64,000 nt of DNA, taken from the NCBI RefSeq assembly GCF_026914185.1, contig NC_070573.1:2659501-2723500 (forward strand), given 5' to 3'. Each line of letters starts with the position of its first letter. The stretch's first letter is position 1. The position numbers and the translations under genes were made by a program. Below, piece by piece: positions 23,246-35,000 of the stretch. The notes below the pieces were generated by a model, which saw only the letters and a program-made list of their open reading frames with translations, searched no databases and was not told the origin of the DNA. The stretch comes from Puccinia triticina (Eukaryota > Basidiomycota > Pucciniomycetes > Pucciniales > Pucciniaceae).

Positions 23246-26200
23246 ATAATGGATGCGACCCCAAATAAATTATATTTTAAAATATTTCTGGGTTTTATAT
23301 GCAGAAAAATTTTCTGATGAAATTTTATGTGGAAATATTCCTCATTAATCTGTGGTTGATAACAAAAGTAGATAAAAAAAAGAACCTGACAAAAATATGC
23401 TAAACCATGGTAAACTAATTTCAAAAAGGCCTTCTATGCATGTAGCACTTCAAGTATGATATGCAATATCTTGAGCAAGTTCAACCAACCAAATTAAAAA
23501 TGTGTGCAGGATGGTATCATGAGAGAGGTCAGGGGTCAATGTTTTTCCTCTTTTGAAAAAAAGTCGATTTGGAGACTTCTGATAAAATCAATTGTTGAAG
23601 TAAAAAAAAAAATAAAAAAAATTTGAGACCCCTCAGCTACCCTGGATTAATCGTAAAACTTGCAATGTCTTTTTTTCAGGAAGAATTGAGTGGTGTATGT
23701 AGAAATTTATGAATGTTATCAGGCAAAAGAAAAAAAAATTTCCTGTGGCTTGAAGCTAACACAGGCAGAAGGAGAGAGATTATAGAATAGTATCAAAGAG
23801 ACATGGAAAACAGACAAAGGTATCAAGAGGAATAATTAAAAAAAAAATTGATCAATATAAATTGATCAATATACGCTATATTGATCAATATACGACATCG
23901 CAAATTCATCCATCTTGGTAGTGTAGTATCAGGTGCTTGCCCATCGTTGATGAAAGCCCACTGATGTTTGGTTGGTTTTTTCCAGCCAATCAACTCACTG
24001 ATATCAACTTGCTTTCTTGGTCGGTTTCTGTACTCAATTGGCATGCCTTGCATGACCGTGTGGTAATCTCTCTCCAAGGCCTTCACAAAACCAAACAGCT
24101 CAAGCATCCCGTGGTACATGTGTTTCTTCCCGGCACTGCTCAAACAAAATGATTAGTGATTTTTGGGAGGCCAAGACAAAGACCAAATTGAAATTATACT
24201 TGCCTGAACATATAGTAGATGCGGTGCATGCTCTCCTGAGCATTGGTCAAGCTTGGAAGACCATCTCCTCCATAAGGAGAATCTTCAAGCATCACACGTT
24301 GGCTGGGGAAAAGTGTTGCTTCCACATCCGACATCGTCCACCAATCCAGCCACTTCTTGACCTTTGGAAAGCGTCTACAAATCTTGTCAATCCTCTCTTC
24401 GTGAGTATGCACGGCCTTGGTGTTGGTTAGTAAAAGCCTGGTGCAAAGTGTCTCAAATGGCTTCTGAAAACAAGACAGACTTGTGAGTGATGCATCATGA
24501 TTGGTGCAAGAGAGAACCAAGAGATCCACTTACCACCTCATCAGCCTTGATGATGGATTGGTTTTGTTTGATGCGGGTGACTGAAGCCTGGAAGTGATGG
24601 CTGCAACCCTTCAAGTAACCTATGGCCGCTTTTTCACTGACATTGAATAATTCCACACAAGCGGCAATGAATCCGTTTTGTTGAGCGCTTGAGAAATCAA
24701 CCACACTTCGCAATAGCTGGTCGCGCTTGTCCTTTAGAATTTATGGGATGAGGAACTGCTTGAAGAGTACCAAGAAGTGGTTCTTGTAGTAATCCTCCGA
24801 TAGTCCTCTAATCCAGGACAGCTGCACCGGGATCCAACAATTGATTGTGCTGAAGTACATCAATGTCGTGAGAAGGTAGCCGTTCTCAAAGAACCTGTAC
24901 GTCACATCCAAAAGCAATCCGCTGCTGTACATTTTGTTAGCTTCTTCTGAGCGGGCCAAAAGCATCTCTGCCATCCACTTTGTCTGGAAGGTGAAATGTT
25001 TGTTGCCGCCTCTGAAAGACAACAAGATTATCTCCAATCCCTTACTGAATTTCCAAGTGGGAGGAGAAGGCAGTGGGTCGGAGAAGTGAAAAAATCATGG
25101 TACTCAACCGGTCCCACTCAAACATCTCCAATATAAACAAGTCCCCTAAGCCTGCACCCTTCTGCTCGGGGCCAAGATTCAACTCACACAGGATTTCTCG
25201 GCGGAGGTAGCGGAGCCAATTGGAATTTCCAAAGGATTTGTGGATATCCACCACGCTGTTGAATGGGTTGGTTGTACTGTCTGGATCAGGGATCCCAATC
25301 TGAACCAATCCACAAGAGCATAATTTGATCACTAGCTGGATACAAGGAGCAAAGAAAAATTTTATACCTTCAGTTTAAGAGCCCGTGCCTTGGGGTTATT
25401 CTTCATCTGCTTGATGAACTTAGATTTTGCAAGGAGGTTGGCTTTCTTTGCGGTTTGCCAGGGATGATCGTGATATCCGTGATGTCGCATGAGACCCCAG
25501 CCTGTATCTTTGTGAGTGTCAAATTGGGTACAGGTACCCTCACATTCTTTCCAATAAACCGTTCCGGGGCATTCTCCCGCCCTGCCGCTGCAGGGTAATT
25601 TCCTGATAAAATCCCAAAAAAAAGGTGTTATAAGTGAAGAGACAACAAAATTGAATGGAAAAAGAGGTACTTACAACTTGAGGAGCTCCTTGATTTTTCC
25701 AGGGCCAGTGGGGGGAGGCCCGGTGTAGTCACACCCATTGTTGTCGCACAAAAGTACACCAAGACATTTGTACCTTTGGACTTTCCATGCGCCCTCTGCT
25801 CGATTGTCGCAATTGATGGTCTTTGTGAACCCGACTGACCCAAAATTGGTGATGTTGTCTCTGGGTTTGAGGAAAAATTTAGTTTGTTGGTTGGGGTATA
25901 TTGGATAGCCCTGCTTGTCTAGTATGCAATCGTGGTCGATGAAAGTTTGGTGGTCCCGGTCCATTCCATGGGGTATCTCCCAGTTGGCTAGCTTCTTTCT
26001 CTTGATCAAAGGTATGATTGGTTGATTGAGGGTATGAACTGCTTTGTTGGTTGGCAATGTGTGGCCCGTTGGCTGTGGAATGTGGATCATGGTTGAGTTT
26101 CTGTAAGATGGACGAGAGGGATTTGTTCAAGGGGATGCAGTCAGTAAGAGGGAAGACAAAAATTAAAAGAGAGGCAGTCGCTAGTTGAACCTGATTGGAA

Positions 26201-26664
26201 AACGGAGAGGGAAGGTAGTTGTAGCTGGCCTTTCTGTTGTGTTGGGTCCCACGGTGACTGGCCATGAGGGCGGAACGCAAAGGAGTGGTTGTTGGGGCTT
26301 TACCGTTGGATTTGACCGTTTGGTGATGGTGGTGTACGAAGGCGGTGGCTTGAGGAACAAGGAGGTGGTGTGTGGGATGAGATTGTATGTAAAATTGTAT
26401 TTATCAGGGGAAGTCTGCGGATTTGCACCCCCTGCAAACAAGGTTGTGAGAGCACAGAGTGTGAAATTGCCGAATGCGGTTGCGCAGGGGAGTTTTTACA
26501 ATCTGCCATTTACACGGTCAGACTTTATATCTTGTGATTTCGAAGTGAGTGAATGTAAAATTATATACAAGCACAATTTCCGGGAGTTTTACATGTGGTG
26601 GGCTTTACATGCTTGTGGCGCTGTAAACACACACCATGTAAAAATCACCCACCCCGTAAATGAG

Positions 26665-27386
26665 AGAGCACCTTCTTACCCCACCCCAACCCTTGAATGC
26701 TCTTATCAGACCTGTGGCGTGAGGACATCAGCAGGGAAATGATGAAAAATAAACTCAACACAGAAGTAAAAAGTGTTAATGGATGAGTGGAAGAGTCAAA
26801 GAGGGAAAGACTTCAATGAGTTTGTATTTCTAGATCCACCAACTCAAACTATAAATAGAGAAACAAATCTGATGAAAAACAATATAAAGCTATTCTATTA
26901 TTGACTAGAAATGTATTCTAATGATGGAGAAATGAAAAAACAGAGAGCTGAAATACATGAATACTATCAAAACTGAAACACAACTCATTCTAATTCTCTA
27001 TGGCACAGTTTAGCTGGCAGCTTCTGGGTTTTATTTTGTAAAATCTGGCCAAAAATGGCCTTCTCAGCAGCTTTTTGTTGCAAGGGCACTTACATTTTGG
27101 TATATTAGACTTAAGTGACCCTCTGGATTTTATTGGATCAGGGAGATTTTCACGGTTTTTGATGTATCAAATGATCTGATATAAAAAGAGTGTTCCACAA
27201 CCACCAAAAGAACCTACGCCACGTATGTACATATCTACCAAAACTTACCACAGCCCTTCAATTTTCCTTCAGATCAAAAACATCAACACATCTATCTGCA
27301 TACAGAATTATCAGCATCATCAACATCACCACTCGACGACCCCCCTCAGGCTGCCTCAAACCACAATCTCACTTTTTTAGCCAAAA
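26665..27386. other. No gene seen; A-rich sequence before a LINE fragment
   Basis: This is AT-rich sequence with A-rich runs. The last ~200 bases lead into the LINE ORF1 and are probably its 5' UTR. The element's 5' boundary and target duplication could not be identified. Confidence 0.45.
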
Positions 27387-28622
27387 ATGTCTCCATCACC
27401 TGCTCCAGATCCACCACCCCCACCCCCCGTATCCCTTCGGGAGACACCCATTCAGACGGCTATCCAGATAACTGGAACTCTTATTCAATTCCTCAACAAT
27501 GCGGCCTCAAGCAAAAATCTGACTCAAGTACTCAATCTTGAACAAATCTGTCATGCACTACAAAGCACTCTCGCAATACAGAGAGCCTTAGAGGATATCA
27601 AACCTAGCAAAAACAACGAACCGGAAAACCAGACTCTAAAGATTGTTGAACAATTATACTGTATAGAACAACGACCAATCCCAACCGCTATCCCCCCGCA
27701 CTCAACTTGGGCTTTGGTCGCCACAAACCAACAAAGTGACACAAAAAAAGGGACTCAGTCAAAGGATCCCAAGTTCAAATCACCGACAAACAAAGAAATA
27801 AATGAATTTAAGACAGCTAGCCTAGTAATTTGCACTCCCCCCGGATTTTCCAAACTTGACTTGTTGTTGGCTACCAAAATTACATCCAATATCAACAAGG
27901 CTTTGGCCTTGATTGACACCTCCACCAAATCCGCGCCAATTAAAGTGGCAGGGATTGTGGTCCTGCCTTTGAAAGACCTGAAAATCTACACTCCATCTCA
28001 ACCCAAAGCTTGATGGATGCTTGAAAACAAACACAAGTGGACCAAGCTTTTCTGCCCCATTCTCATAACTTTTCCGAATCAATACCCGGTGCTGTTACAA
28101 AGTATCCCTGCCATTTTTGAACCCACCAATCAAAGCCATTTAGCTGCCCTAGGCACGCAAAATTGAATTGATCCAAACTTAATTCAATTGGCGCGCTGGT
28201 TAAGCAATCCAGCAGACAAAGGAAAAAAGAACGGATCAATAGTACTACAACTCCTTGATAAAGACATTACACTCAAGATAGAACAAACTGGCCTCTTCCT
28301 CCAAAATGAAATGTATCAAGGAGCTCATTACGCACGATCAATACCACAATGTTTCCAATGCTGGCGGATGGGCCACACAGCAAAGTGGTGCAAAAACAAC
28401 CCACAATGCAGCAAATGCCATGTAAACCACGACTCAACCAAGTGTAAATCTTCTGCTCTGACTGCACAAACTTGCTGTGTCTGTATCTTGCAAGAACAGA
28501 TCACCTCCAACAAGACAGTTAACCAACTAGATGAAAAGTTTTCCCATTTGCCGTGGTCAAAGATTTGCCCAACAATGGCGCACAATCTCCAAATTCACAA
28601 GAGACGTCAATGGAACACATGA
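27387..28622 (+). pseudogene. LINE ORF1-type nucleic-acid-binding protein, broken by two TGA codons
   Basis: The same frame runs from 27387 to 28622 but contains TGA at 28011-28013 and 28164-28166. The C-terminal part carries a zinc knuckle (CFQCWRMGHTAKWC) followed by CSKCHVNHDSTKC, the paired CCHC-type arrangement seen in ORF1 of Tad/I-like non-LTR retrotransposons. The first TGA sits where such proteins normally have Arg-Trp (KA-stop-WMLENKHKW), so a CGA-to-TGA change is likely. A Pro-rich N-terminus and a Lys/Ser/Thr-rich linker precede it. No reverse transcriptase ORF follows, so only a 5' fragment is present. It could alternatively be a gag-like relic of another retroelement. Confidence 0.65.
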
Positions 28623-31600
28623 TGATAGCACAATTCTTTCCCACTTCTCTTCCTCCTTCAATTCCTTCATCTAAGCTAGTTTAACCTCAAGTTATAAATG
28701 ATGCGGGCACTCTCCAAATATTTAGATGTGTTTTTTTTTAGCTTTTAGATGCTTTTTTACTTCCAAACAGAGGGTATAAACTATAGTGCGCAATGTCAAA
28801 TCAAATATGTAATTTTAAAAAAAAGCATGTATCAAATTACAATTTTAATGGAAAATTTGAAATTGGACATGTGCATGGTTGATGTATGCCTTATGCCATT
28901 TATGCACTGAGGACTGGATCTATCAAAGAGTGGAGTACTTCCCTTTCATTCTTTAACCCCTGCAGAGCCAGATCTTCAGCCTTCTCTACAGATTTTTATT
29001 AGAAAATCTAGGCAGATCTGACTCTGTAGACTAGCACCAAACAGGGGCAAAGGGAAGTCTTCCAGTGTATCTGGGCCTGAATTGGGTGGATTGTTCCAAG
29101 ATCCAGTACTTCTCCATCTCATAGTTACCAGCTGCTATGGTTATGTGTACTTGTGAGAGCAGTACATATACCAAAAAAAAGACTATCTTTACAATGGCCT
29201 AGGAGGCATGATGGGAATTTAATTGGTTGTGGGGGATTTTGGGGCTGTGATTTCCTCCCCAGCCAAATGGCTGATTACCCTCACCCACAGTGGGCCGTTG
29301 TGATGTGTTACAGCCCAAATCTCTAACACATCAGAAGTTATTTTTAAGAAAACCCAGTTATTCTTATCAAAATAAATGTAGAATTTTCAATACTTTACAA
29401 CAAATTACAGTACATTTAGGCTATATTGATGAAAAAATGCCTGAGTAGTCTTTTATTGAGGGTATTTTCAAACCTGTGGATGTTATAGTTAATTCTTTTT
29501 ACAAGGTTGATAACCTTAATTTGCTGTATTTTAACTTGTTTTTCAATATTTTACATTATATTCAAGTGAAATTTAACTGTGATGGCCCACTGTTGCCCTT
29601 GTGCAAGATTTGGGATATTAAATTCAAGTCCCTTGTTTGGAGGTGCTTTGCACCTCCTCATGTGAAAGGACTTGTATTAAGTTAGCCCCCCCCCCATCTC
29701 CAATGGGGTCTCACTTAAAGGGTCTTTGCATTACATAAGCTAAGCCCCCAGTGGAAATGAGTATTCCCCTAGTCCAGCTGCCAGCAGAGAGATTCTCTTT
29801 CCCAGCTAGGTAACTCATGTCATGGTGAGAACCTTTCTCTTCTTGCTTTCTCTTTTCTGCTAGCTGTACTTCCCAGAGCAAGATTCTCTCTCCCAGCTGG
29901 ATTCATGCAAAGCGATCCCAGCCAGTTTGGAACTAAATGCTGAGGTGGAAACAGAATGAGACTCCTGAATTTCAAAGACTGTATCACTGTGAGTGAGAGA
30001 AGAAATGGTTATGATTCTCTAAGGATGAAACTCCAGTGTCAATCTAGTGTAGACTACATACAAGATTGGCTGTGTTTGGTTGAAGCATACAATGTACTGT
30101 ATATAAGCATACATAGAGATCAAAACTAAAATTCCTCTATAGGCCTCAGCCTTGCCCCAGCCAAATCATTTACAGTGACGGTCCACAGGACCCTCACACA
30201 CCCTTGTGCCTCCTCCTACCATGGGATGGCAAAACACTGGTTGCTGTTATGGTCTGGATGGGGGAGGAGGACTGGGATCAGGTTCCCTAGCTAAGTAGGT
30301 TGATTGCTAGATGGGGAAATTGTAATTATCTCTCCCCCAGCTCTCCATAAGGGAAGAGAGCTGTGACATGTATCTACAAGTGTGACATGTCCTTGGAGTA
30401 GGCCATGGCTTGCGCAGGAGCGGCTCATAACAGTTACCTCCCAAATTTAACAACTCTCTCCTGGCCGCAAAGCACCTGCCTCCAAAGGAAGGACTTGGGA
30501 AAAAGTGTTTTTTTTTTGCCTGACAGGATCTTTGAATTTGGCAGGGAAAATGCAAAAACGTTGTTGAAGCTTGATGAACACCACATCCACTAACTTGATG
30601 GCTCCACACTCTCAAATTCCCATCTGTAAAATAAATTTGAAATCCATAACTGTGGCAGGTGCCACACACTCTTGAGTTCCACTGGGAGGTTTGGGTGTCC
30701 ACTCCTCACTCTTCATCCACTTTTGATCTGCCAACAAAAACCCTTCCCCTTCCTTTTCTTCTGATCTTCCAAATCACCTCCCCAACCAACTCAAATCAAT
30801 GTGCATTTTTTTTTGCTCAAGGTCTTGCATTCTTGGCAATCACTTCATTTTGTGTTAGAATGATGTCATGAGAAGTGAACCCAGTAATCATCTCTTCCTT
30901 GACTGTCTTTCCATTATTTTCTTTCATCAAACTAATCCTTATGTTCTTATCTTCAATCCTGATTGTCTGGCAGAGATAATAAAATTCTGTTTGGGTATGC
31001 CTCTGTTTCTCAAAGGTAAATAATCTTTATTGTTGTTTCCTTGTCTCTAATCTTTGTCTCTATAGATCTGGTTTTAGTTCTTTAGCAATCAAAACTCTTG
31101 GGTCCTTCAAACTTGAATAAATTTTCAACCAATTCAGTTATAGTGGCATAGAAAACAACAATGGTGTTCATCTTTCCTTTCTCCTCACCAAATTTTGGCG
31201 ACCATCATTGCACACCTTCCTTCAAAAATGGGCATCCCAACCCCAGCATTTAAGATTTTTTTCTGGCTGGGCAGGGCCACAAAATGCCTGCCTCCGCATG
31301 AGGAAAGAACCATCTTGCAGAAGTCTCTCTATAGGAGGGGGGAATCCTCCCCGCAGGGACCCTCCAAAGGAGGGATATGTTATGTCAACCCTGCGGCCTG
31401 AGACAATTAGGAAACAACCCTTTTTCAATCCTCCTTAATGGCCCCATTTCTCCTTTGGTGGCTAAGGCTTGGGGGAACAAAATGTGTGCAAGATGTTGGA
31501 GAACCCTTGGCCCATAGATTGCTTGTTTTTCTTGGGGCTTGAGCAGCACTCAGCATCCTTTTTTATGACTTGTGTCTGCTTCCTCCCATATTACACAGCT

Positions 31601-32057
31601 TGCACTGTACAGAAACTAGAACTCACAATGTTGCAAAGATAAATTTTGAGGAAATGATTTGAGGATGCATGAAAATATTGCAGAGATAGACACAGATTGG
31701 GCCGTCATGGAATTGAAAACAAGAGGAAAAAATGTTCCAGACCCGATGAATGAGAGTGATTGTGAACAATTGCCCACCAAAATCCTTAGGAGCCCACTTA
31801 GCCCACTCCAAGCGTACTAAAAAGAGCTGGTAATTCATCAACACACTTGTTTCTGATTAAATACACTTCACGGCAAAGAGGTGAAGAGAATAGAACGACT
31901 CAAAGAGAGTGATGATGGACAACAACGCAGTGTACTACTGACTATATAGCAACAAATAATAAAAAAGGAAGCGTGATATATATATATGTATCTCAACGAT
32001 GAAAACACCAACAAAAAAAGAGGGAGGTTAAAAAATCTAGTGAGGGGGGAGGGGGGA
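28623..32057. other. 3.4 kb without a recognisable gene
   Basis: This is AT-rich sequence with poly-T and poly-A runs. It includes one CTAACTTAA-family palindrome (29617-29685), a weaker related patch near 30465-30500, and another near 31310-31375. Short ORFs (for example 30307-30702 on the minus strand) have no recognisable motif and low-complexity composition. Nothing else is supported. Confidence 0.5.
29617..29685. repeat. CTAACTTAA-family miniature palindrome
   Basis: The right end ACTTGTATTAAGTTAG pairs with the left TTAAATTCAAGTCC. The centre GGAGGTGCTTTGCACCTCC is a perfect hairpin. The copy is about 69 bp with no clear target duplication. Confidence 0.6.
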
Positions 32058-35000
32058 TTAATTAGAGAGATGACGATCACGCGAGGGAGTGCGTTGTTTG
32101 GAGAGCTCGAGGATGCTGCCGCTACGCGAGGTAGGAAGCTGCGAAGGGGCAGCAGAGGACGACGAAGAGGCGGCAGCGAAGGGCTTAAAGAGGCCGAGGA
32201 CGAAGCCGGAGGAGGACCGTCTGGGGACGATCTTGACGCCGAAGAGCCTGATCCTCAACGGCCCGACCGGCGTCTCCGAGGCCGCAGCCATCGACGGCGT
32301 CGACCCGGGGTTCGAGGTGGAGGGGCTCGAGAAGAAGTTGCCGGCGAGCGCATTCGAGTCTTTGATGAACACCATCGACCATACTAGCGACCCCATCCAG
32401 TTCATCCCGCCCCCCGCCTGTCCATTCGTCAGCTCGAACCGCCGCGCGCGCCGGCCCCGCTTGCTCGCAGGCGGCAACATCCCGAGTAACGTCGCTGACT
32501 TTAGTAGGTTCAGGGCCTGGGCACTCGGACCCTTAGGGTCAGATTTGGCCTGCCCACTTTCTCCGCGTTCTCGCATCACTGCAAGAACGGGTTGGGTCGT
32601 CCAACCATTAACATTTTGTTTGTAAACAAAAGGGGGGACAGGGTGAAAAACGCTTACCTTTGGGCTTCAGTTCACTCAACATGATCTGGATAGTATCCAA
32701 CGGTAAACTACAAAAAAAAAAAAAAACACGAAAGGTTAATAACCGAGCGCTGCTTGGGGAGTAGCGATGAGCGAGAGAAAGAGCGGACCTATCTCTCCAC
32801 GAAGCGACCCAAGCCTCAGACGGCACGAACCCGTTCCTGCCAACGGCGGCGGGCGACAAAGAAGGCTGAGGAGGAGGAGCGTTTGTGGGCTCGTGTTGTC
32901 GATCAGAGGGGGGAAGGCGGACATGGGCCCAATTGTCGTCGTTGGGTGCGGAGGAGGCGCGGTCGAAGCTAGCGGTGCTCGAGCCGGCGTGGCCTCCGCC
33001 GACGACCGAGCCCACGAGATGGAAGCGGTCGTCGGAGTCGGAGAGGGCGGAGGAGGAGGAGCCGATGGGCGGGGCGAGGAGCGGGTCTTGCATCCTGCCC
33101 TTGCCCTTATCCGGCAGCCGTCGTCCTCCTCCACCTACAGCGTCCCTCGTCCCTCCCTCCTCTTCCTCCACATCCTCGTCCACATCGAAGATCTTCGAGC
33201 CCGTCACGGACCCCTCGTCCATTCCTTCCCCACTCATCCCGCCCACCGAGCTACCCCCACGAGCAAGCTCCCCCGACATCCGCCGCCCGTCCCGCGTCGG
33301 CTTCCGCTGGCTCGCCTGGCGCCGCCGTTGCTTCACCCGCTCGATCTCCTTCATCCCTTCCTTCAACGTAAACGTTGCTAGGCTTTCGAAGCGTTGGTGG
33401 ACTTTGATGATCGAATAGATCAGATGGGGGTTATCCGGCATCTGGTAATGAATAATACTATAAAAACAAAGTCGATTAGTCTACACAGGTCGGGGAATAT
33501 GGATGGGGAAAAGCACCCAACTTGTTGAAGATTTCGAGCACGTAATAGAGTAGCTTGACGTTTCCGTCCTCCCTCAGCAGGAATCCGGGGGAGGAGAAGA
33601 ACAAGAAGAGCTGACCGAGTCGTGACGACGCCGCGGGGCTAAGGTCTTTAAGGAAGGGGCTCAGGTTAGTGATTACCAAGACGAGGGAGGAGTAAGTAGC
33701 GTTGAGATGAGCATCTGCGCCGCCGTCGACGTCGAGGGGAGTGCTAGTATTGGAGGAAGCGAGCTGGGCGGTGGAGAAGATGAAGGAGCAGATGGAGACG
33801 ATGAGGAAGTCGGCGAGGGTGCCGGGGACGGAGTATTGGGCGCGGATTGCAACGGGGAGGTCGACCTTAGAGTTGACGACCAGGCTGAGTTCCTTACGGT
33901 CATGGGCGGAAAGGAGCTGGAGGGTGATTGCACAAAGCTTGACGAGCCCGGGCTTGGGCTTAGGGCTGTCCTTCTGCTCGAGACAGATAAACGTGAGCGC
34001 GACGAAGAGCTGGGCGATCTTTCCCGAGCTGACGAGGTGGCTGATCAGTCGAGGATTGCAGTCCAGGGCCAGATGGAGAAGTACCATGGCCTCGGTGAGC
34101 CCGCAGTCGTAGCTCACGAACGGGCCGCCCAGTAACGCGCTCGAGCCGATCACCGAGTCGGCACTCAGAAGCTGCGAGGTCATCGTCATCGGCTTCATCA
34201 GGATGACCATCAGGTTGTCGGCCAGGAAACTCAGGTCGGCTGGCCGATGGATCTTCGAGAGATAGACCCGGAACCCGTTCGTCTCCGCCGATGAGCCCGC
34301 CGGCTTCTCTGCGGCTTCCTTGGCCGCCGTCTCTGTCCGACCCGTCGTCGTCGTCGTCGTCGTCGAGTTGTTTGCGGCCGGCTCGGGCAGGAGAAGCACG
34401 CTCAATACGGCCGCACACCATCCCGGAAGGTCGTGGGAGATCCCGGCGGAGCTTGCGCCGCCATAGTGGCTCGCAGCACTGCTTCCGCCGCCACTATTCT
34501 GAGGGGTCAAGCTGGGTCTGCGGGTGGGGGTTGAAGCGGAGGATTCGGGGGGAGGAGCAGAGTCGGAGCTCCGGTCGGGGCCGATGCCGATCTTGCCCTG
34601 TGTGATCCTGCCGAGCCCGGTAGCGAGGGTGTTGAAGGCGCTTGCGGGGCTGCTAAAGTTGTTCTTAGCGGGGGCAAGGGCGGTGTTGAGGAGGCTGCAG
34701 AGGAGGGCGAGGAGGAGAGGCTTAGCGGGGCTGGTGCAGAGGTAAGTGAGGGCGGGGTTGGGCGCGTCGAGACAGACGGCCCGGACCCGGTCGAGCGGCG
34801 CGTCGGACGGGTGGCCCAGGAGCTCCCGGACCGTCATCCCGCCTCCCGTCGAGTACAGATGGGGCGGCGAGTAGAGCGGCTTGGAGAGCACCGAGAGCAG
34901 CAGCCTCAGCACCTCCACCTTCGCCGCGTTGTGCGCCTGCGAATGGTCCAGTGGCATCTGCGACGAGCCGATCCCCCCCGTCCAGATCGGATACCGACTC

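Larger units (their letters stand above)
16042..23923. mobile_element. CACTA-ended foldback element with inverted satellite arms (7.9 kb)
   Basis: The ends are CACTACCAAGATGGATGAAT at 16042 and its exact reverse complement at 23923. The 3-bp duplication TAG lies at 16039-16041 and 23924-23926. Both the CACTA termini and the 3-bp duplication are hallmarks of CACTA/EnSpm elements. Behind the ends, about 650-bp arms (16042-16690 and 23245-23923) are imperfect inverted repeats. They contain TTGATCAATATA palindromes and a shared pseudo-ORF. The centre is a ~172-bp satellite that flips orientation near 18068. No transposase or other gene is present, so it is non-autonomous. Confidence 0.92.
12838..26090 (-). 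pseudogene. MULE transposase with GCM/WRKY-type fingers, DDE core and USP-like domain (copy A, interrupted)
   Basis: The gene reads right to left from an ATG at 26090. Domains in order are: a GCM-like domain (25671-26090; FIDHDC, KCLGVLLC); a Cys/His finger (about 25390-25560; ECPG...C...GLMRHHGYHDHPW); the first DDE Asp in LLLDVTYRFF (24741-25037); the second Asp in VVDFSSAQ with GCSHHFQ (24495-24713); and Glu in TNAQESMH (24194-24529). These fit the MULE D-D-E layout. Past the CACTA insertion the frame resumes with NRCWLAATLESLF (Cys codon 15886-15884), a CHLC pair, then HYW...VWMHND and WVIYS (13296-14000), resembling a ubiquitin-specific protease. A tail exon has an AT-hook (KKRGRPRK). 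An in-frame TGA lies at 14006-14004. Exon joins are partly inferred from copy B, and about 0.5 kb around 15000-15480 is unassigned. Confidence 0.75.
11548..26655 (-). mobile_element. Mutator-like DNA transposon, copy A, with three nested insertions
   Basis: The target-site duplication is GTAAATGAG at 11539-11547 and 26656-26664, nine bases as expected for MULEs. The ends are related inverted repeats: GGGGATGTTGAATTTTAC at the left, and GGGGTGGGTGATTTTTAC read inward from the right. Subterminal ATGTAAAA/TTTTACAT motifs are repeated at both ends. The element holds the transposase gene on the minus strand. It has been interrupted by a 647-bp element (11591-12237), a 749-bp MITE (14167-14915) and the 7882-bp CACTA-ended element (16042-23923). 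Removing these with one duplication each leaves about 5.8 kb. It is related to, but diverged from, copy B at 53304-58026. Confidence 0.9.

Noticed and set aside
16495..23424. Many 60-125-codon ORFs with recurring peptides such as VVSWCFCHYISAQ
   Set aside because: They are translations of the ~172-bp satellite and the inverted arms. They recur with the repeat period on both strands and have no independent support.
26185..26742. 185-codon plus-strand ORF
   Set aside because: It spans the right end of MULE copy A and its target duplication, so it joins transposon and flank by chance.
32089..33418. Plus-strand ORFs of 177-204 codons over the HID1 gene
   Set aside because: They are GC-rich shadows of HID1 exons 3-5 in other frames. 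Arg/Ser/Pro-rich low complexity, no motifs.
33707..34745. Further plus- and minus-strand ORFs inside HID1 exon 2
   Set aside because: They are antisense or alternative-frame shadows of the 2433-nt exon.
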